Source of the DNA: Luteimonas viscosa | Lineage (GTDB): Bacteria; Pseudomonadota; Gammaproteobacteria; Xanthomonadales; Xanthomonadaceae | Assembly (NCBI RefSeq): GCF_008244685.1 | Contig: NZ_VTFT01000001.1 | Coordinates: 186,001 to 250,000, forward strand | Length of the DNA: 64,000 nt | Direction: 5' to 3' | In this document: one piece after another, positions 47,500 through 56,912 of the stretch | How the letters are laid out: each line of letters starts with the position of its first letter | Numbering within the stretch: position 1 is the first letter of the stretch | The notes under the pieces: model-generated | Told to the model about the DNA's origin: nothing | The model's database searches: none | Seen by the model: the letters and a program-made list of their open reading frames with translations, nothing else | Translations under genes and position numbers: made by a program

Positions 47500-47590
47500 T
47501 CATCCCCGCCATTCCGAAATTCCCGCCATTTCGAAATTCCTGTCATTCCGAAATTCCTGTCATTCCGAACGCAGTGAGGAATCCCGTGAT
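47500..47590. repeat. CATTCCGAAATTCCTGT short tandem repeats
   Basis: Four degenerate units of CATTCCGAAATTCC(T/C)GC/T are followed by CATTCCGAACGCAGTGAGGA, an arm of the GAGCGCAGCGAGG family, in the 232-bp gap after serA. Confidence 0.8.
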
Positions 47591-47727
47591 CCGCCGGCAA
47601 GGACGGATCGACCGCCTTCGCCGTCGTGAGGCGCTTCCCGCTGCGTTCGGAACGACCCTGATGCGTCGTCGCATTGCCGGGACGACAACCGGCGCACCAT
47701 GACGCCTACGACCGAGAGGACACCGTC

Positions 47728-48411
47728 ATGCCGCGCAGCTCCACCGCCTTCCTGTTCGATCTCGACGGCACCCTCGTCGACAGCGTCTACCAGCACGTGC
47801 TGGCGTGGAAGGAGGCCCTCGACCGCGAGGGCGTCGACCTGTCGGTGTGGCGCATCCACCGCAAGATCGGCATGAGCGGCGGCCTGTTCACCAACATCCT
47901 GCTGCGCGAGACCGGGCTGGACATCACCGACGAGCGCCTGGAACGCCTGCGCGGATGGCACGCCGAGGCCTACAACCGCCAGGCGGCCGCCGGTGCGATC
48001 CGGCCGCTGCCGGGGGCACGCGAGTTGCTGGCGTTCCTCACCGCCGAGGGCATCCCCTGGGCGATCGCGACCAGCGGCCGGATGGAAACCGCGGCGCCGA
48101 ACATCGCCGCGCTGGGCGTCGATCCGGCGCAGGTCCCGGTGGTCACCCGCGACCAGGTGCGTTACGCCAAGCCCGACCCCGACCTGTTCCTCGCCGCCGC
48201 CGACCGGCTCGGGGTCGACATCGAGCACTCCCTGGTGATCGGAGACAGCATCTGGGACATGCTCGCCGCGCAGCGCGCCCGCGCGCTCGGCGTCGGCCTG
48301 CTCTCGGGCGGCTACGGCCGCGAGGAACTGGAACGTTCCGGCGCGTTCCGCGTCTACGACGACCCGGCGGACCTGCTGCGCCACGTCGACGAGGTGGCCG
48401 CGCGGCGCTGA
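47728..48411 (+). CDS. HAD-superfamily phosphatase
   Basis: 227 residues from the ATG at 47728 (GAGAGGA 7 nt upstream). HAD motifs: LFDLDGTLVDS (nucleophile Asp), ATSGR (motif II), KPDPDLFLAA (motif III Lys) and VIGDSIWDMLAA (motif IV). The helical cap between motifs I and II resembles beta-phosphoglucomutase/phosphoglycolate phosphatase enzymes. It is a small-molecule phosphatase with unknown substrate; serA upstream does not by itself make it SerB. Confidence 0.85.
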   Translation: MPRSSTAFLFDLDGTLVDSVYQHVLAWKEALDREGVDLSVWRIHRKIGMSGGLFTNILLRETGLDITDERLERLRGWHAEAYNRQAAAGAIRPLPGARELLAFLTAEGIPWAIATSGRMETAAPNIAALGVDPAQVPVVTRDQVRYAKPDPDLFLAAADRLGVDIEHSLVIGDSIWDMLAAQRARALGVGLLSGGYGREELERSGAFRVYDDPADLLRHVDEVAARR

Positions 48412-48537
48412 ACCGAGGCGCACGCCGGCGTGGCGATCATGTGCCCGCGTCGCGACGAACAAGACCCGTAATCGCGCCGGCTGCGCGACGTGCGGCGCAG
48501 CTTCGCCTCGCGCCCCGTGGGCGCGGACACTGCGAGG

Positions 48538-49089
48538 CTAAGGCGAGAGCCACAGGCGCGCCATGCGCCGCAGGGACGGGTCCGCCCGGTCGTCGTCGCG
48601 CACCTCCCGGACGTCGCGCCAGGCAAGTGCGATCGACTCCGGGCCGACCACGTACCGTTCGCCCTCGCCCGCATGCACCACGTAGCGCACGTCGTAGTGC
48701 CAATGGCCGGGCACGTCGCGATGGTCGGGAATCCAGTGGCGGTCCAGGTCGAAGACCTCCGGGTCGGCGCGCAGCCCTGCGAGCCCGGATTCCTCTTCCG
48801 CCTCGCGCAGGGCCACCCGGCACAGGTCGCGATCGCCGTCGGCGTGCCCGCCCGGCTGCAGCCACAGGCCGAGCTTGCGATGGTGGGTCAACAGGACGCG
48901 GGTGCGCGAGCGGTCCACCAGCCAGGCCGAGGCGGTGAAATGTCCCGCCAGGCGCGCGCGCAGGAACGGGTCCACGGGGTCCCGCAGGAGTGTGGCGAAT
49001 TCGGCCGCCTCGGCCGCCTGGTCTGGCCGGCGCCGGGCGTGGGCCGCGAATGCGACCTCCAGCGCCTCGACCTGATCGCCATCGTGCAT
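48538..49089 (-). CDS. Nudix hydrolase
   Basis: 183 residues. Nudix box GGHADGDRDLC then REAEEESGL: the R-E-x-x-E-E-x-G core that binds metal is complete, while the first Glu of the GX5E part is Arg here. Nearby W-L-Q-P-G-G-H and DLDRHWIPDHRDVPGHWHYD fit the sub-family with a His-rich substrate loop. It would hydrolyse a nucleoside diphosphate linked to another group; the substrate is unknown. It stands alone between the HAD gene and the divergent permease. Confidence 0.88.
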   Translation of the reverse strand: MHDGDQVEALEVAFAAHARRRPDQAAEAAEFATLLRDPVDPFLRARLAGHFTASAWLVDRSRTRVLLTHHRKLGLWLQPGGHADGDRDLCRVALREAEEESGLAGLRADPEVFDLDRHWIPDHRDVPGHWHYDVRYVVHAGEGERYVVGPESIALAWRDVREVRDDDRADPSLRRMARLWLSP

Positions 49090-49237
49090 GGACGCGTCCT
49101 CCGCCCGGGTCCGGGAAACCTGTCATTCTCCCGCATCCAGCGCCGGGTTGTGCAGTGCATCACCGTTTGGCAAGGTAGCAACAGTAACCTTCGCCGTCGC
49201 GCCACGCGGTCTACGTCCACTTTCCAGGGGAGCATCG

Positions 49238-50743
49238 ATGTCGAAGAGTCTGTTCAGGGTCAAGCCGGTCGAGCCGGCGCCGCACGTGGACGCCGGCGAA
49301 CCGGTCGAGGGCTCCCTCGAGGGCGAAGTAACGCTGAAGCGCACGCTGACGGCGCGGCACCTGGTCCTGCTCGGCGTGGGTGCGGTGATCGGCGCAGGCA
49401 TCTTCGTCCTCACCGGACAGGCGGCGGCCAACCACGCCGGGCCCGCGATCATGCTCAGTTTCGTGCTCGCGGGCCTGGCGTGCGCCTTCGCCGGCCTGTG
49501 CTACGCCGAGTTCGCGGCGATGATGCCCGTATCGGGCAGCGCCTATTCCTATTCCTACGCCACGCTGGGGGAGTTCACCGCCTGGTTCATCGGCTGGTGC
49601 CTGGTGCTGGAGTACCTGTTCGCCTCGTCGACGGTGGCGGTCGGCTGGTCGGGCTACCTGGTGAGCTTCCTGACCACCACGCTCGGGCTTCCCTTCCCCG
49701 CCGAACTCGCTACCGCGCCCATCACCTGGACGAACGGCGAGTTCGTGCGGACGGCAGGCGTGATCAACCTGCCCGCGGTCCTGATCGTCGCCGCGGTCAG
49801 CGGACTGTGCTACGTCGGAATCACCCAGTCCGCGTTCGCCAATGCGATCGTGGTGGCGATCAAGGTGGCGGTGATCGCCGCGTTCCTGGGCTTCGGGTTC
49901 CAGTACGTCGACCCGGCCAACTGGACGCCCTTCATTCCGGAGAACACCGGTCCGGGCCAGTTCGGCACCGAGGGCGTGCTGCGCGCGGCGACCATCGTGT
50001 TCTTCGCCTACATCGGTTTCGATGCGGTCTCCACCGCAGCCGGCGAGGCCAAGAACCCGCAGCGCGACATGCCGATCGGCATCCTCGGTTCGCTGGCGGT
50101 CTGCACGCTGGTCTACATCGCGGTGTGCGCGGTGCTGACCGGCATGACCCACTACTCGCTGCTGGATACCGCCAAGCCCGTCGCCACCGCGCTGGAAGAG
50201 GTGATGAAGGCCGATCCGGGCGCGAACATCGGCTGGCTCAAGACCGCGGTCGAGATCGGCGCCATCGCCGGCCTGTCGTCGGTGGTCCTGGTGATGCTGA
50301 TGGCGCAGCCTCGCATCTTCTACTCGATGGCGCGCGACGGCCTGCTGCCGCGGCTGTTCGGCAAGGTCCACCCGAAGTTCCACACCCCCTACATCGGCAC
50401 GATCATCGTCGGCGTCGCCGCCTGCCTGCTGGCCGGGTTCATGCCGCTGAGCGTGCTCGGCGAGCTGGTCTCGATGGGCACCCTGATCGCGTTCGCAACG
50501 GTCTGCCTCGGGGTGCTGGTGTTGCGCTACACGCGGCCCGACCTGCACCGGCCGTTCCGGGTGCCGTTCTTCTGGGCCATCTGCCCGCTGGGCGTGGTGT
50601 CCTGCCTGTTCCTGTTCTTCCAGTCGTTCATGGAGCACTGGCTGATCTTCGTGCTGTGGACGATCCTGGGCCAGGTGATCTACTTCACCTACGGCTACCG
50701 CAACAGCAAGCTCAACCTGTCCGCATCCTCACGCTCGGCATGA
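49238..50743 (+). CDS. APC-family amino acid permease (cationic amino acid transporter-like)
   Basis: 501 residues from the ATG at 49238 (GGGGAG 6 nt upstream). Twelve or more TM helices in the inner membrane. The APC unwound-helix motif is clear (LGVGAVIGAGIFVLTGQAA), as are FAYIGFDAVSTAAGEAKNPQ and QPRIFYSMARDGLLP, which mark the CAT/YfnA subgroup. It imports amino acids with protons; the specificity cannot be read. Confidence 0.9.
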   Translation: MSKSLFRVKPVEPAPHVDAGEPVEGSLEGEVTLKRTLTARHLVLLGVGAVIGAGIFVLTGQAAANHAGPAIMLSFVLAGLACAFAGLCYAEFAAMMPVSGSAYSYSYATLGEFTAWFIGWCLVLEYLFASSTVAVGWSGYLVSFLTTTLGLPFPAELATAPITWTNGEFVRTAGVINLPAVLIVAAVSGLCYVGITQSAFANAIVVAIKVAVIAAFLGFGFQYVDPANWTPFIPENTGPGQFGTEGVLRAATIVFFAYIGFDAVSTAAGEAKNPQRDMPIGILGSLAVCTLVYIAVCAVLTGMTHYSLLDTAKPVATALEEVMKADPGANIGWLKTAVEIGAIAGLSSVVLVMLMAQPRIFYSMARDGLLPRLFGKVHPKFHTPYIGTIIVGVAACLLAGFMPLSVLGELVSMGTLIAFATVCLGVLVLRYTRPDLHRPFRVPFFWAICPLGVVSCLFLFFQSFMEHWLIFVLWTILGQVIYFTYGYRNSKLNLSASSRSA

Positions 50744-50815
50744 ACACAGAAGGGTTCCGCGGCGCCAGCCAGCGGCCCACGGTCCCCCGCCTCGACCTTC
50801 CCTCCAGAGCGAACG

Positions 50816-52318
50816 ATGCGCCAATCCTCCCCGCGTGACCCGAGCCTCCCGCAGGCGCTGGCACCACTGCTGTTCCTGGCCGTCGCGCTGGGACTGGCGG
50901 TGTATCTCTACGCCGACGACTCGTCCTACGGCGCCAACCAGATCTCGCTGCTGCTGGCCGCGGGCATCGCCGCGATCATCGGCCTGCGCAACGGCCTGGC
51001 CTGGGACGAGATCCAGGACGCGCTGGTGCAGGGCGTGGCGATCGCGGTGGTGCCGATCTTCATCCTGCTGGCGGTGGGCGCGCTGATCGGCACCTGGGTG
51101 CTCAGCGGCACCGTGCCGATGATGATCGTGTACGGGATGAAGCTGCTGCATCCGGCCTACTTCTACCCGGCGACCTGCCTGATCTGCGCGATCGTGGCCC
51201 TGACCATCGGCAGTTCCTGGACCGTGGCCGGCACCCTGGGCGTGGCCCTGATCGGCGTCGCCCAGGGCCTCGACATGTCGCTGCCGATCACCGCCGGCGC
51301 GATCATCTCGGGCGCCTACTTCGGCGACAAGATGTCACCGCTGTCGGACACCACCAACATCGCCCCGGCCGCGGCCGGCAGCGAGCTGTTCGCCCACATC
51401 CGCCACATGGTCTGGACCACCGGCCCGAGCATCGCGATCGCCCTGGTGCTGTTCGCGCTGATCGGGCTGGGGAGCCGCGGGACCGGCGAAGGCGCCGCAT
51501 TCGGCGACCTGCCGGCACTGCTCGAGGCACGGTTCGCACTGGGCTGGCACCTGCTGCTGCCGATGCTGGTGGTGCTCGTGCTCGCGATGCGGCGCTTTCC
51601 CGCCTTTCCGACGATCATGATCGGCGCGCTGCTGGGCGCGATGTTCGCGGTGGTGTTCCAGCCCGACGTGGTCGTCGCGCTGGCCGGCGACGAGGCCCTG
51701 TCGCGACCGATGGCGCTGCTTTCGGGCGCGTGGACGGCCCTGTTCAGCGGGTACCAGGCCGAAACCGGCAACGCAGCGCTCGACGACCTGCTCAGCCGCG
51801 GCGGCATGTCGAGCATGCTCAACACCGTGTGGCTGATCGTCTGCGCCATGGGATTCGGCGCGGTGATGGAGCGCACCGGCCTGCTGGAACGGATGATCCG
51901 CAGCGTGCTGAAGGCCGCGCGCTCGACCGGCTCGCTGATCGCCTCGACCTTGGCCACCGCGTTCGGCGCGAACGTCGTCACCGCCGACCAGTACATGTCG
52001 ATCGTGCTGACCGGCCGCCTGTTCCAGCCCGAGTACCGCAGGCGCGGCCTCGACCCGGTGAACCTGTCGCGTGCGCTGGAAGACGCCGGCACGATGACCT
52101 CGCCGCTGATCCCGTGGAACACCTGCGGCGCGTACATGGCCGCCACCCTGGGTGTCGCGACGCTGGACTACCTTCCGTACGCGTTCTTCAACCTGGTCAG
52201 TCCGCTGGTGGCGGTGGCGCTGGCCTACGCAGGGTTCAAGATCCTGCGCCTGCCGGCCGCCGACGCGACAGCGCCGCCTCCCCAGCACGCGCCCGACGCG
52301 CCAGCGCCCCGCGGCTGA
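50816..52318 (+). CDS. nhaC: NhaC-family Na+/H+ antiporter
   Basis: 500 residues with about 11-12 TM segments. NhaC features are GSSWTVAGTLGVALIGVAQG, ISGAYFGDKMSPLSDTTNIA and NVVTADQYMSIVLTGRLF, which hold the polar residues of the ion path. The C-terminal tail is Pro/Ala-rich and cytosolic. Some NhaC-family members exchange malate/lactate or other solutes, so plain Na+/H+ exchange is likely but not certain. Starts 72 nt after the permease gene. Confidence 0.88.
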   Translation: MRQSSPRDPSLPQALAPLLFLAVALGLAVYLYADDSSYGANQISLLLAAGIAAIIGLRNGLAWDEIQDALVQGVAIAVVPIFILLAVGALIGTWVLSGTVPMMIVYGMKLLHPAYFYPATCLICAIVALTIGSSWTVAGTLGVALIGVAQGLDMSLPITAGAIISGAYFGDKMSPLSDTTNIAPAAAGSELFAHIRHMVWTTGPSIAIALVLFALIGLGSRGTGEGAAFGDLPALLEARFALGWHLLLPMLVVLVLAMRRFPAFPTIMIGALLGAMFAVVFQPDVVVALAGDEALSRPMALLSGAWTALFSGYQAETGNAALDDLLSRGGMSSMLNTVWLIVCAMGFGAVMERTGLLERMIRSVLKAARSTGSLIASTLATAFGANVVTADQYMSIVLTGRLFQPEYRRRGLDPVNLSRALEDAGTMTSPLIPWNTCGAYMAATLGVATLDYLPYAFFNLVSPLVAVALAYAGFKILRLPAADATAPPPQHAPDAPAPRG

Positions 52319-52362
52319 TCCCGTTCGCGCGACCCGCCCCGACGCACTTTCCGGATCCATAC

Positions 52363-53724
52363 ATGGACAAGACGACTTCCATCCACGGCATGTGGTCCTC
52401 GCGCCTGATGTTCATCCTCGCCGCCACCGGCTCGGCGGTCGGCCTGGGCAACATCTGGCGCTTCCCGTACATGACCTCCGACAACGGCGGCGGCGCCTTC
52501 GTTCTGGTGTACCTGGGTTGCATCCTGCTGGTGGGCCTGCCGATCCTGATGGCCGAGATCCTGATCGGCCGCCACGGCCGGGTCAGCCCGATCAACACCT
52601 TCCGCAAGCTCGCGCGCGAGAGCGGGGTAAGCCGGCACTGGGTGGCGATCGGCTGGATCGGCATCGTCGCCGGCATCCTGATCCTGAGCTTCTACAGCGT
52701 GGTGGCGGGCTGGACCCTGCACTACGCCTTCCTCTACGTGAAGCAGCTGGCCGGCGGCGCCGCCATCACCGACCCCGGCGCCACCTTCGCCGCCCTGCTC
52801 GCGGATCCGCTGGAGCTGACCTTCTGGCACGCGCTGTTCATGCTGCTTACCGTGGCGGTCGTGGCGCTGGGCGTGGAGAAGGGTCTGGAGCGCGCGGTCC
52901 GGTTCCTGATGCCGGCGCTGTTCCTGCTGCTGATGATGCTGGTGGTCTACGGCATGACCACCGGCTTCATGGGCCAGGCCGCCGCATTCCTGTTCAAGCC
53001 GGACTGGACGGTGATCACCGGTGGCACCTTCCTCAGCGCGATGGGCCAGGCGTTCTTCACCCTGAGCCTGGGCATGTGCACGATGATGACCTACGGCGCC
53101 TACCTGCCGCGCGAAGGCGTGTCCATCGGGCGGGTCGGCATCGCGGTGGCGCTCACCGACACCAGCGTGGCACTGCTGGCGGGCCTCGCGATCTTCCCGA
53201 TCGTGCTGTCGTTCGGGATCGACCCGGCCGGCGGCGGGCCGGGGCTGATCTTCACCTCGCTACCGCTGGCGTTCGAGACGATGCCGTTCGGGATCGTCTA
53301 CGGCCTGGCGTTCTTCGGCCTGCTCGCGGTCGCCGCATGGACCTCGTCGATCTCGCTGCTGGAGCCGGCCACCGCGTTCCTGGTGGAGCGGTTCGGGATG
53401 GCCAGCCGCAAGCGCGCCGCGCTCGGCATCGCCGGGTTGTCGTGGCTGCTCGGCCTGCTCTCGGTACTGTCGTTGAACCTGTGGTCCGGCGTGCGCATCC
53501 TCGACCGCGACATCATGACCTTCATCGAGTTCATCGCCAACGACCTGATGCTGCCGCTGGGCGGACTGCTGATCGCGCTGTTCGCCGGGTGGGCGCTCAA
53601 TCGCACCATCCTGCGCGAGCAACTGTCCGACATGCCGCCGGTGCTGTTCACGACATGGCGCTGGCTGATGCGGGTGGTCGCGCCGGCGCTGGTGCTGATC
53701 GTGCTGGTGCGCGCGGTGGTGTAG
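52363..53724 (+). CDS. Sodium-dependent NSS (SNF) family transporter
   Basis: 453 residues from the ATG at 52363. It has the hallmark of the neurotransmitter:sodium symporter fold at TM1 (GSAVGLGNIWRFPYMTSDNGGG), plus SAMGQAFFTLSLGMCTMMTYG (TM6) and WTSSISLLEPATAFLVE (TM8). The family takes up amino acids with Na+. It lies 44 nt after nhaC, so co-transcription with the antiporter, which would maintain the Na+ gradient, is plausible. Confidence 0.92.
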   Translation: MDKTTSIHGMWSSRLMFILAATGSAVGLGNIWRFPYMTSDNGGGAFVLVYLGCILLVGLPILMAEILIGRHGRVSPINTFRKLARESGVSRHWVAIGWIGIVAGILILSFYSVVAGWTLHYAFLYVKQLAGGAAITDPGATFAALLADPLELTFWHALFMLLTVAVVALGVEKGLERAVRFLMPALFLLLMMLVVYGMTTGFMGQAAAFLFKPDWTVITGGTFLSAMGQAFFTLSLGMCTMMTYGAYLPREGVSIGRVGIAVALTDTSVALLAGLAIFPIVLSFGIDPAGGGPGLIFTSLPLAFETMPFGIVYGLAFFGLLAVAAWTSSISLLEPATAFLVERFGMASRKRAALGIAGLSWLLGLLSVLSLNLWSGVRILDRDIMTFIEFIANDLMLPLGGLLIALFAGWALNRTILREQLSDMPPVLFTTWRWLMRVVAPALVLIVLVRAVV

Positions 53725-53726
53725 GA

Positions 53727-53882
53727 GCGGTGATTGGTGATTCGTGATTGGTGGCGCCGCCGATCCGGACATGCCGGGTGCCGGCGATCGCTGGCACCGA
53801 CCGAGCCCTCTTCGGGCGGCGTGGAACCCATGCTCTTGCGAATCACGAATTGCGAATCGCGAATCACGAATCACCAATCCCG
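53727..53882. repeat. GATTCGTGATTGG / CCAATCACGAATC inverted repeat cluster
   Basis: The left arm (about 53730-53750, GTGATTGGTGATTCGTGATTG) and right arm (about 53838-53880, with several AATCACGAATTGCGAATCGC-type units) are inverted copies flanking about 90 bp. They lie between the NSS transporter and mtnB. The same GGGATTCGGGA-like wording occurs in icmF at 14.26 and 14.43 kb. Confidence 0.75.
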
Positions 53883-53905
53883 GCTTTCAGGCTAGACTTC
53901 CGCGC

Positions 53906-54541
53906 ATGAGCGCCCTGCCCTACGACCCCCAGCGCCTGCACGAACTCGCGGGCGAACTGATCGCGAACGTGCGCGAGCTCGCGCAGCTCGGCTGGACCCC
54001 GGCCACGAGCAGCAACTTCTCCTCTCGGCTGGACGAACGGCATGCGGCGATCACCGTGTCCGGCCGCGACAAGGGGCGCCTGGTCGAGGACGACATCATG
54101 GTGGTCGACTTCGATGGCCGGGCCGTCGGCAGCGACCACCGGCCCTCCGCGGAGACGCTGCTGCACACGCAGCTTTACCGGCGCTTCCCGGACGTCGGCT
54201 GCATCCTGCACACCCATTCGCACAACCAGACGGTGGCCTCGCGCATCTTCTCGCGCAGCGTCCGGCTGAAGGGTTACGAACTGCTCAAGGCGTTCCGCGG
54301 CAACGAAACCCACGAAGCCGCGATCGAGCTGCCGGTGCTGCCCAACAGCCAGGACATGCCGACCCTGGCCGCGAAGGTCGAGGGCCTGCTCGACCGCGGA
54401 CCGCTGTGGGGGTACCTGATCCAGGGACACGGACTGTACGCCTGGGGCCGCGACATGGCCGAGGCGCGCAGGCACCTCGATGCCTTCGAGTTCCTGCTGG
54501 GCTGCGAGCTGGACCTGCGTCGGATCACCACCGTCCACTGA
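53906..54541 (+). CDS. mtnB: Methylthioribulose-1-phosphate dehydratase
   Basis: 211 residues from the ATG at 53906. Class II aldolase fold: [23 protein letters not shown], the zinc His pair in [14 protein letters not shown] and [19 protein letters not shown]. It dehydrates 5-methylthioribulose-1-phosphate in methionine salvage. mtnD and mtnC follow. mtnA and mtnK/mtnN are not in the window. Confidence 0.93.
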   Translation: MSALPYDPQRLHELAGELIANVRELAQLGWTPATSSNFSSRLDERHAAITVSGRDKGRLVEDDIMVVDFDGRAVGSDHRPSAETLLHTQLYRRFPDVGCILHTHSHNQTVASRIFSRSVRLKGYELLKAFRGNETHEAAIELPVLPNSQDMPTLAAKVEGLLDRGPLWGYLIQGHGLYAWGRDMAEARRHLDAFEFLLGCELDLRRITTVH

Positions 54542-54648
54542 CGGCTGCGTTGCCGCGGCGGAACGCAGGCGTTCCGCCCGCGTCATTCCCTGTTCCCGGG
54601 CCGGCTGCTAGCCTGATCGCCTCCCTGCCGTGCCGAGAGCCTGCCGCC

Positions 54649-55206
54649 ATGAGCCGCCTGCGCATCTTCTCCGACCAGAACCCCGACGCCCCCGAGTTCA
54701 GCAGCCACGACGGCGACGAGATCGCGCGCGAGCTGGCGAAGATCGGGGTGCATTTCGAGCGCTGGCAGGCGAGCCAGCCGGTCCAGGCCGGCGCCACGCC
54801 GGAACAGGTGCTGGCCGCGTACAGGGCCGACATCGACCGCATTTCCGCCGAGCGCGGCTTCACCACCGTCGACGTGATCAGCATCGCGCCGGACAACCCG
54901 AAGAAGGAGGAACTGCGCGCCAAGTTCCTCGACGAGCACTACCACAAGGAGGACGAGGTGCGCTTCTTCGTCGACGGCTCCGGGCTGTTCACCCTGCATG
55001 TCGGAGACAAGGTCTACGAGATCGAATGCGTGAAGGACGACCTGATCGCGGTGCCCGACGGCACCACCCACTGGTTCGACATGGGCCCGGAGCCGCGCTT
55101 CGTGGCGATCCGGTTCTTCGAGCAGCCCGACGGCTGGATCGGCCACTTCACCGGCACCGACATCGCGCAGCGGTTCCCGCGCTACGACGTGCCGACGAAG
55201 GGCTGA
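54649..55206 (+). CDS. mtnD: Acireductone dioxygenase
   Basis: 185 residues from the ATG at 54649. Cupin with the metal motif [11 protein letters not shown] (His, His, Glu) and a later His in GTTHWFDMG. With iron it converts acireductone to the 2-oxo acid precursor of methionine; with nickel it gives an off-pathway product. It lies 107 nt after mtnB. Confidence 0.94.
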   Translation: MSRLRIFSDQNPDAPEFSSHDGDEIARELAKIGVHFERWQASQPVQAGATPEQVLAAYRADIDRISAERGFTTVDVISIAPDNPKKEELRAKFLDEHYHKEDEVRFFVDGSGLFTLHVGDKVYEIECVKDDLIAVPDGTTHWFDMGPEPRFVAIRFFEQPDGWIGHFTGTDIAQRFPRYDVPTKG

Positions 55207-55248
55207 ACCCGTCCTTCTGGCCGGATCCTCCATGCAACGCGCTACGCT

Positions 55249-55974
55249 ATGGCGATGACGACGCCCGCCACGTCCCGCCTGCCGCTGATCCTGACCGATA
55301 TCGAGGGCACCACCTCCTCCATCTCGTTCGTCAAGGACGTGCTGTTCCCGTATGCGCGCCGCGAGCTGCCGCGCTTCGTGCGCGAGCACGGCCGGGAACC
55401 CGAGGTCCGCCGCTGGCTGGACATGGTGGCTCTGGAAAGCGGCGGCCTGTGCCAGGACGCGATGATCGTCGAGACCCTGCAGGGCTGGATCGACGAAGAC
55501 CGCAAGCACACCGCGCTCAAGGCCCTGCAGGGCATGGTCTGGGCCGCGGGTTACGAAAGCGCCGACTTCACCGCGCCCGTCTACCCGGACGCGGTGGCGG
55601 CGCTGCGCCGCTGGCATGCGGACGGGCATGCGCTGGCGGTGTACTCGTCGGGCTCGGTCCCGGCGCAGAAGCTGCTGTTCGCGCATACCGACGCCGGCGA
55701 CCTGAGCGGGCTGTTCTGCGGCTGGTTCGATACCGGCGTGGGCGGCAAGCGCGAAACCGGAAGCTACGCCCGGATCGCGCGGGAGCTGGGCGTCCCGCCT
55801 GCGGATATCCTGTTCCTGTCCGACGTGGTCGCCGAACTCGATGCCGCGCGCGATGCGGGCATGCGCACCACGCTGATCGACCGGCTTGCGGACTACCCGC
55901 GGCCGCGCAGCCAAGATGATTCCGGCGGCCACCCGCGCGCGACCGGATTCGACGGCGTCGTGCCGGACGCGTGA
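55249..55974 (+). CDS. mtnC: Enolase-phosphatase E1
   Basis: 241 residues. HAD enzyme with the E1-specific motif [15 protein letters not shown] (nucleophile Asp), [13 protein letters not shown] and [17 protein letters not shown]. It enolises and dephosphorylates diketo-methylthiopentyl phosphate to acireductone, the substrate of MtnD. Its last codon overlaps the C13 peptidase start (GTGA). Confidence 0.94.
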   Translation: MAMTTPATSRLPLILTDIEGTTSSISFVKDVLFPYARRELPRFVREHGREPEVRRWLDMVALESGGLCQDAMIVETLQGWIDEDRKHTALKALQGMVWAAGYESADFTAPVYPDAVAALRRWHADGHALAVYSSGSVPAQKLLFAHTDAGDLSGLFCGWFDTGVGGKRETGSYARIARELGVPPADILFLSDVVAELDAARDAGMRTTLIDRLADYPRPRSQDDSGGHPRATGFDGVVPDA

Positions 55975-56888
55975 GCCTGGCCGGCGCCGCGATACGGCGA
56001 TCCCGGCGCCCGGTCCGCGCGCCGCGCCGCCTCGCCTGGCTTCTCGCCGTCGCCTGGCTGGCGCTCCACGCCGGGGCGACCGCCGATGAGGCCATCGATG
56101 CGGTGGCCCTGCGCGACCGCGCGCTGATCGACGCCCGCCTCGCGCAGATGCCCGTGCAGCAGGCGGGGCGGATCGACCTGTTCGCACTCTCGTTCGCCGG
56201 CGACGGCAACGAGGACGTGTTCCGCAACGAGGCCGCCTACTTCGAGACGCTGGCCACGGCACGCTATGGCGCGGGCGGCCGCGCGCTCGCGCTGGTCAAC
56301 CATCCCGACAGCCTGGCGGCCGCGCCGCGCCCGCTGGCGACGCTCGACAACCTGCGCCACGCGCTGCAGGGCATCGCCCGCAGGATGGATCCGGAAGAAG
56401 ACCTGCTGCTCCTCTTCGTCACCAGCCACGGCAGCCCCGGGCACGAGCTGACGGTCAGCCTGGCCGACCGGTTCGACACCACGCTGGCGCCGCAGCAGCT
56501 GCGCGCTGCGCTCGACGACGCCGGCATCCGCCACCGGCTGCTGATCGTGTCGGCCTGCTACTCCGGTGGCTTCATCCCCGCCCTGGCCGCGCCTGAAACC
56601 CTGGTCGTCACCGCCGCGCGCCACGACCGGCCCTCCTTCGGCTGCGGCGACACCGCCAGCGCCACCTATTTCGGGCGCGCGCTGCTGGTCGAAGGCCTCA
56701 ATCGCGACGGCGGCCTGATCGAAGCTTTCGACTACGCCCGGCGCCAGGTGGCGCGGCGCGAGACGATGGAGGGACACGAATCCTCGTATCCGCAGATCTG
56801 GATCGGCGAGGAGATCCGCGCGCGCCTGCACGCCTGGGAGGCGGGCCTGGTGCGCGGCCCCGTGCTGGCCTATCCGCATCCGCTCTAG
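55971..56888 (+). CDS. C13-family (legumain-like) cysteine peptidase, exported
   Basis: 305 residues from a GTG overlapping the mtnC stop. A basic N-terminus and hydrophobic helix ([18 protein letters not shown], about 22-39) form a signal peptide or anchor. The caspase-like dyad is visible: His in [15 protein letters not shown] and Cys in [15 protein letters not shown], which is the C13 (legumain/GPI-transamidase-like) pattern. It probably acts in the periplasm. Translational coupling to methionine salvage has no evident metabolic logic. Confidence 0.85.
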   Translation: MSLAGAAIRRSRRPVRAPRRLAWLLAVAWLALHAGATADEAIDAVALRDRALIDARLAQMPVQQAGRIDLFALSFAGDGNEDVFRNEAAYFETLATARYGAGGRALALVNHPDSLAAAPRPLATLDNLRHALQGIARRMDPEEDLLLLFVTSHGSPGHELTVSLADRFDTTLAPQQLRAALDDAGIRHRLLIVSACYSGGFIPALAAPETLVVTAARHDRPSFGCGDTASATYFGRALLVEGLNRDGGLIEAFDYARRQVARRETMEGHESSYPQIWIGEEIRARLHAWEAGLVRGPVLAYPHPL

Positions 56889-56912
56889 CGGCGCGCGGGC
56901 GGCCCCCCTCCG

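Noticed and set aside
47728..48411. Phosphoserine phosphatase SerB, because serA is adjacent
   Set aside because: The cap and motif pattern fit beta-phosphoglucomutase/phosphoglycolate-type HAD enzymes; the SerB-specific pattern is not visible and a 232-bp repeat region separates the genes.
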